A stretch of DNA of 64,000 nt, from positions 1-64,000 of the forward strand of contig CAVSMB010000005.1 of assembly GCA_963728925.1 (NCBI GenBank). Reading direction: 5' to 3'. Source of the stretch: JBBPZA01 sp963728925 (GTDB lineage Bacteria; Actinomycetota; Thermoleophilia; Solirubrobacterales; Solirubrobacteraceae). A program made the translations under genes and the position numbers. The notes beneath the pieces were generated by a model that saw only the letters and a program-made list of their open reading frames with translations, made no database searches and was not told where the DNA came from. Positions 6,802 through 14,760 of this stretch are shown piece by piece; the stretch's first letter is position 1, and each line of letters starts with the position of its first letter.

Positions 6802-9152
6802 GTGAGCTCGCGCTCGACGCGCCGGGTCTCGTAGACCTCGAGCTCGTCACCCTCCTTGACGTCCTGGAAGTCGCGCAGCACGATCCCGCACTCGTAGCCG
6901 GCGGCCACCTCGCGCACGTCGTCGTTGAAGCGCCGCAGGCTCGCGATCTGGCCGTCGTAGACGACCGTGCCGTCGCGCACGAGGCGCGCTCTCGCGCCGC
7001 GGGTGACGCGGCCCTCGGTGACGTAGGAGCCGGCGATGGTGCCGACGCGCGAGGCCCGGAAGGTCGCCCGGATCTCGACGTGGCCGAGCGTCTCCTCGAC
7101 CTCCTCGGGCTCGAGCATCCCCTCCATGGCTGCGCGCAGCTCCTCGAGCGCCTTGTAGATCACCGCGTAGGTGCGGATCTCTACGCCCTCGCGGTCCGCG
7201 GCGCTGCGAGCGTCGGCGATCGGGCGCACGTTGAAGCCCAGGATGATGCCGTCGGACGCGGCGGCGAGCATGACGTCGGACTCGTTGATCCCGCCGACGC
7301 CGCGGTGGATGACGTTGACCGAGACCTCGTCCTGGGGCAGCCGCGCGATCTCGTCCTCGACCGCCTCCAGCGACCCCGACACGTCGGCCTTGAGCACGAG
7401 GTTGAGCTCCTTGACGCGGCCTTCGCGGGCCATCGTGAAGACCCGCTCGAGTGAGATCTTGGTGCCCGAGCGACGGGCGAGCTGCTCGGTCTTGAGCCGG
7501 TTCGCCCGCTCGCCGGCCAGCTGGCGGGCGCGGCGGTCGTTCTCGACGACGCGCACGAACTCGCCGGCCTCGGGGACGTCGTCGAAGCCGAGGATCTCGA
7601 CCGGCTCGCCGGGGCGCGCGCGCTTCACGCGCTCGCCGAGGAAGTCGTGCATGGCGCGGACGCGACCCCAGCTCGCGCCGGCGACGAGCGCATCGCCCAT
7701 CTTCAGGGTGCCGCGCTGGATGAGGACCGTCACGACGGGCCCGCGGCCGGGATCGAGCTTGGACTCCACGACCACGCCGGAGGCCTCGGTGTCCGGGTTG
7801 GCCTTGAGCTCCTCGAGCTCGGCGACGACCTGGATCGTCTCGAGCAGGTTGTCGAGGCCGACGCGGGTCTTCGCCGATACGTCGACGAACTCCACCTCAC
7901 CGCCCCAGTCGGCGGGGTTGATCCCGCGCTGGGCCATCTCGCCGCGCACGCGTGCGGGGTCGGCCCCCTCCTTGTCGATCTTGTTGACCGCGACGAGGAT
8001 CGGGACGTCGGCCGCCTTGGCGTGGTCGATCGCCTCCTCGGTCTGGGGCTTCACGCCGTCGTCGGCCGCCACGACGATGACCGCCACGTCGGTGACCCGA
8101 GCGCCCCTGGCGCGCATGGCCGTGAACGCCTCGTGGCCGGGCGTGTCGAGGAAGGTGATCTCCTTGTCGGCGTGGTGGACCTGGTAGGCGCCGATGTGCT
8201 GGGTGATGCCGCCCGCCTCGCCCGCGGCGACCTCGGTCTCGCGGATCGCGTCGAGCAGGGAGGTCTTGCCGTGGTCGACGTGGCCCATGATCGTGACGAC
8301 CGGCGGGCGGTCGACGAGCTCGCCCTCCTCGTCCTCGAACTCGGGCTCGTCGTCGACCTCGTCGGCCGCGTGGACGATCTCGATCTTCTTCTCGAACTCC
8401 TCGGCGAGCACGCCGATGGCCTCGTCGGAGAGCGTCTGGGTGAGGGTCGCCATCTCGCCGAGCTGCATGAGCTTCTTGATGATGTCCGGGACCGGCACCC
8501 CGAGGTACTCGGCGACGTCCTTGACGGTCGAGCCGGAGTTGATGCGGATCGCGTCGAGCTCGCGCTCGCCCTCGCGGGGCGCGGCCTGCTGGGCCTCGTA
8601 GAGCGCGCGGCTGCGGCGGCGGCTGCCGCCGCGCCGGCGCCCGCGGGGAGGCTGCTGCTGGGGCGGCGGCCCACCGCTCTGGCGGCGTGAGGCCTGCGAG
8701 TCGATGACCACCCGGCGACGGCCACCGGGCGACGCCGGCGAGCGCTCGCCCTGCAGCGAGGAGCGCGTGGGGCGCTGGCGCCCGTCGCCGCCGCCCTCGC
8801 GGGGCTCGCCGCCCTGGCCTTCGCCTCCGCCGCCTGACGCGCCTGGAGGCGCCTCGACCTCGCCCTGGGTCGCGGCCGGACGGCGCTGCGCCGCCGGCGT
8901 CGGCCCCTGGCCGAAGGGCCGCACGCCCTCGGGCGGGGGGGCCTGGGCGGCACGGTGGGCGCGCGCCTCGTCGGAGGCGGAGCCGTTGCCGCCGTTGAAC
9001 GAGCCGCCGTTGATGACGCGCAGCGCGGACTGCTCGTCGATCGCCGAGGCGGTGGCCTTGACGTCGACGCCCGCGGCCTGCAAGCGGCCCAGGAGGTCCT
9101 TGGGGGACATCCCGTTCTCCTTGGCGATCTCGTGAATGCGCTTCTTGGCCAT
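6798..9152 (-). CDS. infB: Translation initiation factor IF-2
   Basis: GTPase that places fMet-tRNA on the 30S subunit, 784 residues. The N-terminus has the IF2_N domain starting MAKKRIHEIAKENGMSPKDLL, followed by a long Pro/Gly/Arg-rich disordered linker (about residues 70-210) and a second IF2_N near residues 215-260. The G domain has VTIMGHVDHGKTSLLDAI, DTPGHEAFTAMRARGA and VAVNKID. Domains II-IV extend to the C-terminus. The start is ATG 9152 with GAGAGG upstream. It lies 13 bp after ylxR and overlaps DUF503 at its stop. Confidence 0.98.
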   Translation of the reverse strand: MAKKRIHEIAKENGMSPKDLLGRLQAAGVDVKATASAIDEQSALRVINGGSFNGGNGSASDEARAHRAAQAPPPEGVRPFGQGPTPAAQRRPAATQGEVEAPPGASGGGGEGQGGEPREGGGDGRQRPTRSSLQGERSPASPGGRRRVVIDSQASRRQSGGPPPQQQPPRGRRRGGSRRRSRALYEAQQAAPREGERELDAIRINSGSTVKDVAEYLGVPVPDIIKKLMQLGEMATLTQTLSDEAIGVLAEEFEKKIEIVHAADEVDDEPEFEDEEGELVDRPPVVTIMGHVDHGKTSLLDAIRETEVAAGEAGGITQHIGAYQVHHADKEITFLDTPGHEAFTAMRARGARVTDVAVIVVAADDGVKPQTEEAIDHAKAADVPILVAVNKIDKEGADPARVRGEMAQRGINPADWGGEVEFVDVSAKTRVGLDNLLETIQVVAELEELKANPDTEASGVVVESKLDPGRGPVVTVLIQRGTLKMGDALVAGASWGRVRAMHDFLGERVKRARPGEPVEILGFDDVPEAGEFVRVVENDRRARQLAGERANRLKTEQLARRSGTKISLERVFTMAREGRVKELNLVLKADVSGSLEAVEDEIARLPQDEVSVNVIHRGVGGINESDVMLAAASDGIILGFNVRPIADARSAADREGVEIRTYAVIYKALEELRAAMEGMLEPEEVEETLGHVEIRATFRASRVGTIAGSYVTEGRVTRGARARLVRDGTVVYDGQIASLRRFNDDVREVAAGYECGIVLRDFQDVKEGDELEVYETRRVERELT

Positions 9153-9165
9153 CGACCTCTCGATT

Positions 9166-9399
9166 CTAGAAGGGACGCGCACCCGTGCGCGAGACGTTGC
9201 ACCGCAGGGCGCGGGCGAAGGCCCGGCGGCGCACGGCCGTGTCCCAGCAGCCGGCGTCGCGGTGTACGTAGGCGCCCCGGCCGGGTCGCGCCGCCTCGGG
9301 GTCGGGAGTGAGGACGCCACCCTCCGCCACGACGCGCAGCAGCTCGTCCTTGCCGGCGATCTCGCGGCAGCCGACGCAGCTCCGCAGGGGTCTCGCTAT
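9166..9399 (-). CDS. ylxR: YlxR (DUF448) family RNA-binding protein, non-canonical start
   Basis: Small nusA-infB operon protein. The signature RSCVGCREIAGKDELLRVV and the later PGRGAYVHRDAGCWDTAVRRRAFARAL identify it. No ATG/GTG/TTG occurs between the nusA stop and the conserved RSCVGCR block. The candidates are ATA at 9399, which overlaps the nusA TAG as ATAG and gives 77 residues beginning xARPLRSCVGC, or CTG at 9387. The two CxxC-like cysteines fit the family. The family call is firm, and the start needs proteomic proof. Confidence 0.88.
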   Translation of the reverse strand: MARPLRSCVGCREIAGKDELLRVVAEGGVLTPDPEAARPGRGAYVHRDAGCWDTAVRRRAFARALRCNVSRTGARPF

Positions 9400-10778
9400 G
9401 ACTCGCCGCCCTCGGAGGCCTCGGCCGCGTGCTCCTCGGCCGCCGACTCCTCGGCCACGACCTCCTCCATGAGCGCCTCGTCGCCGGCGTCCGCAGCCGC
9501 GCCGTTGCCCGACCCGTTGGCCAGCGCCGCGACCTCGTCGGAGTCGATGGCGGCGAGCGCCTGGTGTGCCTCCAGGCCGCAGTAGCGCGAGCCGGGCAGC
9601 GACGCGTTCGGGCAGCGCCGGCCGCTGGTGAGGATCGCCGCGCAGCGTCCGGAGGTCTCCTCCTCCTCGTAGCCGTGCTCGGCCTCCTCGGCCGCGAACT
9701 CGGTCTCGGACTTGATGTCGATCCGCCAGCCGGTCAGGCGCGCGGCGAGGCGCGCGTTCTGGCCCTCGCGGCCGATGGCCAGCGAGAGCTGGTCGTCGGG
9801 CACGACCACCGTCGCCTGCTTGCCGTCGTCGTCCACCAGCACCTCGCGCACGCGCGCCGGCGACAGCGCCTTGGCCACGAAGCGGGCGGGCTCGTCGTTG
9901 TAGGGGATGATGTCGATCTTCTCGCCGCGCAGCTCGGAGACGACCATGCGCACGCGCGATCCGCGCGGGCCCACGCACGCCCCGACGGGGTCGACGCCGT
10001 CGGCGTGGGAGATGACGGCGATCTTGGAGCGATAGCCCGGCTCGCGGGCGACGCCGGTGATCTCCACCAGGCCGTCGGCGATCTCGGGGACCTCGAGCTC
10101 GAAGAGCTTCTTGATGAGCTCGGGGTCGCGGCGGCTGACGATGATGCTCGGCCCCTTTGTCGAAGCCGAGACCTCCTTGATGACCGCCTTGACGCGCTGG
10201 GAGTGGTCGTAGCGCTCGGCCTCGATCTGCTCGGACTTCGGGAGCAGCGCCTCGACGCGCTCGCGCAGCTGGACGAGCGTGTAGCGCGAATCGGACTGCT
10301 GGACGATGCCGGTGATCAGCTCGCCGACGCGATCGCGGTACTCCTCGAACATCATGTCGCGCTCGGCCTCGCGGATCCGCTGCAGGATGACCTGCTTGGC
10401 CGTCTGCGCCGCGATGCGCCCGAAGTCCTCCGGGGTGACGTCGACGTGCTCGATGTCGTCGAGCACCTCGGCGAGCTTCTCGGGGTCGAGCTCGGGCTCG
10501 GGCGGGTCGCGGCGCTCACCGGTCTCGGGGTCGACCTCGACGAACTCCTCCTCGGGCTCGAGCAGCAGCTGGGGCTCGAGCTCCTCGGGGATCAGCAGCT
10601 CCCAGACGATGAAGTCGCCGGTCTCGCGGTCCATCTCGACGCGCGCGTAGCGGGCCGCGCCGGGCGTCTTCTTGTAGGCGGAGAGCAGCGCGTCCTCGAG
10701 GGCGAGGAAGAGCTTCTCCGACGAGATGCCCTTCTCCTTCGCGAGTGCCCGGGTTGCTTCGAGGATCTCTTTCGACAC
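9396..10778 (-). CDS. nusA: Transcription termination/antitermination factor NusA with a C-terminal Cys/His tail
   Basis: RNA polymerase-binding elongation factor of 460 residues. The N-terminal domain starts VSKEILEATRALAKEKGISSEKLF, then come S1 (about 130-200), KH1 and KH2 (about 200-345) with VDPVGACVGPRGSRVRMVVSEL and LAIGREGQNARLAARL. After the KH core is a tail containing RCAAILTSGRRC, PNASLPGSRYCGLEAH and acidic low-complexity sequence. This C-x(9)-C-x(9)-C-x(4)-H pattern resembles small zinc-binding modules and is not part of standard NusA. The GTG start at 10778 is 2 bases after the rimP stop. Confidence 0.96.
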   Translation of the reverse strand: MSKEILEATRALAKEKGISSEKLFLALEDALLSAYKKTPGAARYARVEMDRETGDFIVWELLIPEELEPQLLLEPEEEFVEVDPETGERRDPPEPELDPEKLAEVLDDIEHVDVTPEDFGRIAAQTAKQVILQRIREAERDMMFEEYRDRVGELITGIVQQSDSRYTLVQLRERVEALLPKSEQIEAERYDHSQRVKAVIKEVSASTKGPSIIVSRRDPELIKKLFELEVPEIADGLVEITGVAREPGYRSKIAVISHADGVDPVGACVGPRGSRVRMVVSELRGEKIDIIPYNDEPARFVAKALSPARVREVLVDDDGKQATVVVPDDQLSLAIGREGQNARLAARLTGWRIDIKSETEFAAEEAEHGYEEEETSGRCAAILTSGRRCPNASLPGSRYCGLEAHQALAAIDSDEVAALANGSGNGAAADAGDEALMEEVVAEESAAEEHAAEASEGGES

Positions 10779-10780
10779 GG

Positions 10781-11194
10781 CTACTCCCCCACGAGGTTGG
10801 ATCGCTGGATGTCGTCGTAGGCGATCGAGACGACGCCGTCGGTCGCGGCGACGGTCACCGACTGGTCGGTGGCGCCGACGAGCTCGCCGGTGAAGCTTCG
10901 GCGCCCGTCGTGCCCGCGGCGGCGCACGCGGACGCGGCGACCGAGGTAGCGACGGAAGTGCGCCGGCTTGGTGAGCGGCCGGTCGGTGCCGGGAGAGGAG
11001 ACCTCCAGCGCGTAGCGCTCGCGGACCTCGACGAGATGGCGCGAGACGCGCTCGCACAGCGCCAGCGACACCCCGTCGGGGTGATCGATGAAGAGGCGCA
11101 CGGTGCTGCCGCCGACCACTTCGGCGAGCAGCACCTCGACGTCGGGCTCTTCCCGCGCGAGCCGCTGCTCGATGTCCGCCTGGATGGTGCTCAC
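10781..11194 (-). CDS. rimP: Ribosome maturation factor RimP
   Basis: 137-residue 30S assembly factor. Family blocks include VVGGSTVRLFIDHPDGVSLALCERVSRHL and YALEVSSPGTDRPLTKPAHFRRYLG, followed by an SH3-like domain ending ISIAYDDIQRSNLV-like sequence. The start is GTG 11194. It heads the rimP-nusA-ylxR-infB operon. A strong hairpin plus T-run sits 26-50 bases upstream in its leader. Confidence 0.95.
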   Translation of the reverse strand: MSTIQADIEQRLAREEPDVEVLLAEVVGGSTVRLFIDHPDGVSLALCERVSRHLVEVRERYALEVSSPGTDRPLTKPAHFRRYLGRRVRVRRRGHDGRRSFTGELVGATDQSVTVAATDGVVSIAYDDIQRSNLVGE

Positions 11195-11219
11195 CGCTCT
11201 GAGATGTCCTCTCTCTCCA

Positions 11220-11245
11220 ACAAAAAAGTGGGCCCTCGCCCACTT
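11220..11245 (-). terminator. Intrinsic terminator-like hairpin in the rimP-nusA leader (putative attenuator)
   Basis: On the minus strand an 8-bp perfect stem (AAGTGGGC / GCCCACTT) with a 4-base loop is followed by TTTTTTG. It lies between a -10-like element at 11295-11303 and the rimP start at 11194. The gene upstream is on the other strand, so it does not end an annotated minus-strand gene. The most economical reading is a leader attenuator controlling the nusA operon. Termination of stray antisense transcripts is the alternative. Confidence 0.7.
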
Positions 11246-11294
11246 CCGGTCCGGCTCACCGGGCGTTGCCGCCTGGCGCGAAAGCTGTCGTTGG

Positions 11295-11303
11295 AGGGTA
11301 GCA
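11295..11303 (-). promoter_or_regulatory. Extended -10 element for the rimP-nusA-infB operon
   Basis: Minus-strand TGCTACCCT, the same TGCTAnnnT form seen before rpsO and pyrR. A start near 11288 gives a leader of about 95 bases containing the hairpin at 11220-11245. No convincing -35 is visible. Confidence 0.4.
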
Positions 11304-11308
11304 CCGAG

Positions 11309-11695
11309 ATGGCGGCCTACGATGGTCGCGTGACCGACCCCCGAGCCGTCGTGGACGACTTCGTGGCGGCGCTGGATGGCGACACCCGGCGCCACGCGGC
11401 GGGCGAGTGGGGCATCACCGTGGAGGCCGCCGGCGCGCCGCTGCACGTCGGGGTCGCCGTGCGCGAGGGGCTCTTCCGCGCGCAGGCGCACGTGGCCGAC
11501 GCGGGCGCCGTGGACCCGCACGTGCTGCTGCACTACAACCGCCAGGTGCCGCTCGTGCGCTTCTCCCACACGCGGGCCGGCGAGGTGTGGCTGCAGGGCG
11601 AGCTCCCCGTCGCCGCCGTCGATGAGGCGCAGCTCGACCGGTTCCTCGGCCTGCTCGTACGAGTGGCGACCGAGGCGCGCGAGGCAGCAGGGTAG
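11309..11695 (+). CDS. Conserved hypothetical protein, YbjN/secretion-chaperone-like fold possible
   Basis: 128-residue soluble protein, divergent from rimP. Sequence runs VVDDFVAALDGDTRRHAAGEW, then alternating strands (ITVEAAGAPLHVGVAVREGLFRAQAHV, HVLLHYNRQVPLVRFSHTRAGEVWLQGEL), then an amphipathic helix AQLDRFLGLLVRVATEAREA. This helix-strand-strand-helix layout is like YbjN or type III chaperone-like domains, but similarity is only structural in flavour. The ATG at 11309 is used; a GTG seven codons in is possible. I do not recognise a specific function. Confidence 0.75.
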   Translation: MAAYDGRVTDPRAVVDDFVAALDGDTRRHAAGEWGITVEAAGAPLHVGVAVREGLFRAQAHVADAGAVDPHVLLHYNRQVPLVRFSHTRAGEVWLQGELPVAAVDEAQLDRFLGLLVRVATEAREAAG

Positions 11696-11754
11696 GGCGG
11701 CTCGGCGGCGGGCGGCGCGGGGCGGTGGCGCCGAACCGGACTCTCGGGCGCGAC

Positions 11755-11820
11755 ACGCTTACAGCATCGGGCGAAGGGAGAGGAGGTGTGAGCCGTCTCC
11801 CTCGTCGCCGCTGTAAGCGT
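11755..11820. repeat. Inverted repeat / large hairpin in a convergent intergenic region
   Basis: Perfect 11-bp arms ACGCTTACAGC (11755-11765) and GCTGTAAGCGT (11810-11820) enclose a second pairing GGGAGA/TCTCCC. It lies downstream of the plus-strand gene ending at 11695. It may serve as a terminator or belong to a structured RNA, but has no T-run. Confidence 0.5.
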
Positions 11821-11913
11821 CGGCGCGACTCTCTCGGCGAGGGAGCACCGTGCAGCGCCGCCGGCACCCCGCGGCCGGCCCGGGGCGCATACCGTGCGAC
11901 CCCCCAGAGGGAG

Positions 11914-11987
11914 AGGAGTGGACCGCGGGGCTGCGCTGGCCGGACCGGCCGCATGCCGAGGCGCGTTCGCGCCGATCGTCCACTCCT
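11914..11987. repeat. Inverted repeat enclosing small stems
   Basis: Perfect 10-bp arms AGGAGTGGAC (11914-11923) and GTCCACTCCT (11978-11987). Within them are two smaller potential stems (GGCC-GGA-CCGGCC type and GCGCG-TT-CGCGC). Together this could fold as a multi-branched RNA. The 11696-12041 stretch holds no credible gene. Confidence 0.45.
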
Positions 11988-12001
11988 GGGACCGGTTGTC
12001 A

Positions 12002-12022
12002 ACCATCCCTTGGACGGATGGT
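12002..12022. terminator. Hairpin after the TPR gene
   Basis: ACCATCC / GGATGGT stem of 7 bp with a 7-base loop, just beyond the stop of the minus-strand TPR gene (12042). It is positioned as a terminator, but the T-run is absent. Confidence 0.4.
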
Positions 12023-12041
12023 CGACGGGCGTTTCCGAGCG

Positions 12042-12404
12042 TCAGGTCGCGCGGGCGCGGGCGCGATCGCGGTAGAGCTTGTAGTCGCCGCGGTCCGGGC
12101 GCAGGCAGGCCGCCAGCGCGAGCGGCTTGCGCGCCTCGGAGTGGCGGCCGAGCTGTTGGAGCGAACGCCCGAGGCAGAAGAGCGCGAAGTCGTTGGTCGG
12201 CGCGCGGTCGACGACGGCCTCGAACTCGACGGCGGCCTCGCGGTAGCGGCCGGTGTGGAAGAGCGCGCGGCCCAGCGCTTCGCGGATCGAGGTCTTGTCG
12301 GGCTCGAGGTCGCGCGCGCGCCCGAGCGGGACGGTGGCCGCGTGGTGGTCACCCTGCTCGAGGAGGCGCGTGCCGCGACGGAAGAGGTCGTACACGTTGT
12401 CCAT
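12042..12404 (-). CDS. Tetratricopeptide repeat protein
   Basis: 120-residue all-helical protein with about three TPR units: DLFRRGTRLLEQGDHHAATVPLGRARDLEP, SIREALGRALFHTGRYREAAVEFEAVVDRAP and DFALFCLGRSLQQLGRHSEARKPLALAACLRP. A scaffold role is likely. It starts at ATG 12404, only 11 bp after the transglutaminase gene stop, so it is probably the last gene of the moxR-DUF58-tgpA operon. Confidence 0.85.
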   Translation of the reverse strand: MDNVYDLFRRGTRLLEQGDHHAATVPLGRARDLEPDKTSIREALGRALFHTGRYREAAVEFEAVVDRAPTNDFALFCLGRSLQQLGRHSEARKPLALAACLRPDRGDYKLYRDRARARAT

Positions 12405-12414
12405 CCGCACCAGT

Positions 12415-14760
12415 CTAGGGACGGGATCGAACCGATTGCCTCGGTCGCGGGGGCAGCGCCCATAGCGCCCGTAGGCGCCCCGTCGGGCCCAGGCCGCGGG
12501 CCAGCTCGCGTCGCAGGCCGGTGCGCTGGACGGCCGTCGGGCCGGCGCCGTCGTGGCCGTAGCGCTTCTCGCGCAGCGCCCGCAGGTAGCCGACGGCGTC
12601 GGGGCTTCCCGCGAAGCGCTGCTCCAGCGTCCGTAGCGTCGTGCCCGGCGGCGCCGGCCGGCCGGTGCGGTGCAGCGCGACCTCGAGCTCGGCCAGCAGC
12701 GGGTCCTCGCCGTGCGGGGTACGGGCGCCGAGGCGGGCGAGCAGCAGCGCGCCGAGGGCCACCGCCGCCAGCAGCGCCCCACCGAGCGCGAAGAGCCACG
12801 CGCCACCCGAGCCGTCGCCGCCGCCGTTGGTCGAGGAGCTCCGGGCCGGTCGACCGCCCTCGGGCAGGTCGCCGCTGCCCGGCGAGGCGGCCGAGGCCGA
12901 CGTCTGGATGGCCTGGGTCGCCGCCGGGGCGGCCGACGGCGTCGGGTCGAATGGCACCCAGCCGAAGCCCGCGAACCACGCCTCGACCCATGAGTGGGCG
13001 TCGAGGTCGCGCACCACGTATTCGCCGCGACGGCGATCCAGCGTGCCCGGGGCGAACCCGGTGGCGACGCGCGCGGGGACGCCGCCCATGCGCAGCAGCA
13101 GAGCCATGGCGCCCGAGAACTGCTGGCAGTAGCCCTCGCGGTCGGTGAACAGGAAGCTCTCCAGCGGCACCGGGCGCAGCGGCGGTGTCTCCGTGTAGCG
13201 GTAGCCCTTGGCGAGGCGCGCCTCCACGCGGCGCACGAACCCGTAGGGCGAGCCGGCGCCCGCCGCGAGCCGTCTTGCGAGCGCGTAGCTGCGCCGGTAG
13301 CGGGAGGCCTCCGTGATGCGCCCGCCACTGCGCGAGACGAATCCGTTGGGGAGCAGCGCGAGCGGCGGCCGCGGCGACCCGAAGTCCGAGTAGGTCACCG
13401 AGATGTCCGGCGACCAGGGGCCCGCGGCCGGGGCGGGGATGTCGAGCGTCCGGTACGGCGCGAGCCCGTCGGGGTACTCCGGGCCCGCCTGCTCGAGCTG
13501 CTGCGCCGACGGATTGGGGACGTAGACGAGCGCCCGGTAGGCGTCGCCGCGCTGCAGCTCGCGCCCGACCACCCACGTGCCCGGGCTGCCGGCGGGGATG
13601 GCCGCCTGCCCCGGCCGGGTGACCGCGAGCGTGGTCCCCGCCCCGACGATCTGTGAGGAGCGCATGCCGGTCACCCGCACACGGATGCTCTGGAACCACT
13701 GGCGGCGGCTGGGGGCGCCGGCGGGCAGCTCGGCGTCGTCGGCCACGCGGCCCAGCAGCCGCGTTCGCGTCCAGCGCGTCCCGTCGAAGCCGTCGAGGTT
13801 CTCGGCCTTCCAGTAGGCCGACTGGCGGGCGCGGATGCGCAGCACCTCGCGCCCGTCGCGCGTCCAGGTGATCGGGCCGTAGGTGTGCTGCCACTCGAAG
13901 GTCGGGTCGCCTTGCTGCTGCAGGGACTCGGCGATCGCCTCGTAGTCGATCGGCGGGCGCCCGCGGTCCAGGCCGGCGGCGGCGAGCACGCCGGCCAGCA
14001 GCGCCGCCCCGGTGAGGGCCGCGGCGGGGGCGGCGCTGCGCACGCGCACGCGCTCGAGCAGCAGGAAGGCGGCGAGCAGCGCGCCGAAGACGAGACCGCG
14101 CAGGAACGGCGCCGAGGGGTTGGCCTCGACGGCGGGCACGGCGTAGAGGAGCGCAAGCGCGGCGACCGCGAGCACCCGGCTCGGCGTTCTGCCACCGGGC
14201 CACAGCGCCGCGATCGCGCCAAGGCCGAGGAGCAGCGTGCCGCCGGCGAGGATCGTCCAGCGGATCCACTCGTTGAGCCCCGCGTAGGGGACCCGCACGC
14301 CGGGAAGCGCGGTCAGCGCGCCGTCGACCCCGGTGGCGATCTCCCCCCACCCCGAGGGCTGGAGCAGCCGGAGGGGGATCCCGGCGAACAGGAAGGCCGC
14401 GACCACCACGGCGAGGATGGCCGCAGCGCTCGCCACCACACGGCTTGCGAGCGGCCGGCGAGCGGCGGCGTTGACCGCGAGCCCGCCGCCCAGCGCGACG
14501 ACGAGCATCCCGATCGTCGCGAGGCCCGCCGAGGGCGAGAGCTGGGCGGCCCAGCCGAGCCCTGCGAACCCACCGAGCGCCGCCGTCGTCGCGATGCGCG
14601 CCGGCAGGACGGGCAGCACCGGCCGATCGGCGGGAGGGGGCCTGCGGGGCGAGCCCGTCGGCTCCGGATGCGACGCGCCCCCGGCGGACGGACGCTCGGC
14701 GACAACCGTTGAGCGACTGCCCCGCCCGACGGTTCCCGGTGCGCCGCGCATGGCCGTCAT
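12415..14760 (-). CDS. TgpA-like membrane transglutaminase-domain protein (DUF3488/DUF4129)
   Basis: 781-residue membrane protein. The N-terminal part (about residues 50-240) holds several TM helices such as LPARIATTAALGGFAGLGWAA and ILAVVVAAFLFAGIPLRLL. The extracytoplasmic transglutaminase core has GYCQQFSGAMALLLRMGGVP with the catalytic Cys near residue 543, and DLDAHSWVEAWFAGFGWVPF with the His near 590. A C-terminal TM (LFALGGALLAAVALGALLLA) precedes a DUF4129-like tail. The start ATG overlaps the DUF58 stop (ATGA). The MoxR-DUF58-transglutaminase trio is common in actinobacteria; its exact substrate is unknown. Confidence 0.92.
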   Translation of the reverse strand: MTAMRGAPGTVGRGSRSTVVAERPSAGGASHPEPTGSPRRPPPADRPVLPVLPARIATTAALGGFAGLGWAAQLSPSAGLATIGMLVVALGGGLAVNAAARRPLASRVVASAAAILAVVVAAFLFAGIPLRLLQPSGWGEIATGVDGALTALPGVRVPYAGLNEWIRWTILAGGTLLLGLGAIAALWPGGRTPSRVLAVAALALLYAVPAVEANPSAPFLRGLVFGALLAAFLLLERVRVRSAAPAAALTGAALLAGVLAAAGLDRGRPPIDYEAIAESLQQQGDPTFEWQHTYGPITWTRDGREVLRIRARQSAYWKAENLDGFDGTRWTRTRLLGRVADDAELPAGAPSRRQWFQSIRVRVTGMRSSQIVGAGTTLAVTRPGQAAIPAGSPGTWVVGRELQRGDAYRALVYVPNPSAQQLEQAGPEYPDGLAPYRTLDIPAPAAGPWSPDISVTYSDFGSPRPPLALLPNGFVSRSGGRITEASRYRRSYALARRLAAGAGSPYGFVRRVEARLAKGYRYTETPPLRPVPLESFLFTDREGYCQQFSGAMALLLRMGGVPARVATGFAPGTLDRRRGEYVVRDLDAHSWVEAWFAGFGWVPFDPTPSAAPAATQAIQTSASAASPGSGDLPEGGRPARSSSTNGGGDGSGGAWLFALGGALLAAVALGALLLARLGARTPHGEDPLLAELEVALHRTGRPAPPGTTLRTLEQRFAGSPDAVGYLRALREKRYGHDGAGPTAVQRTGLRRELARGLGPTGRLRALWALPPRPRQSVRSRP

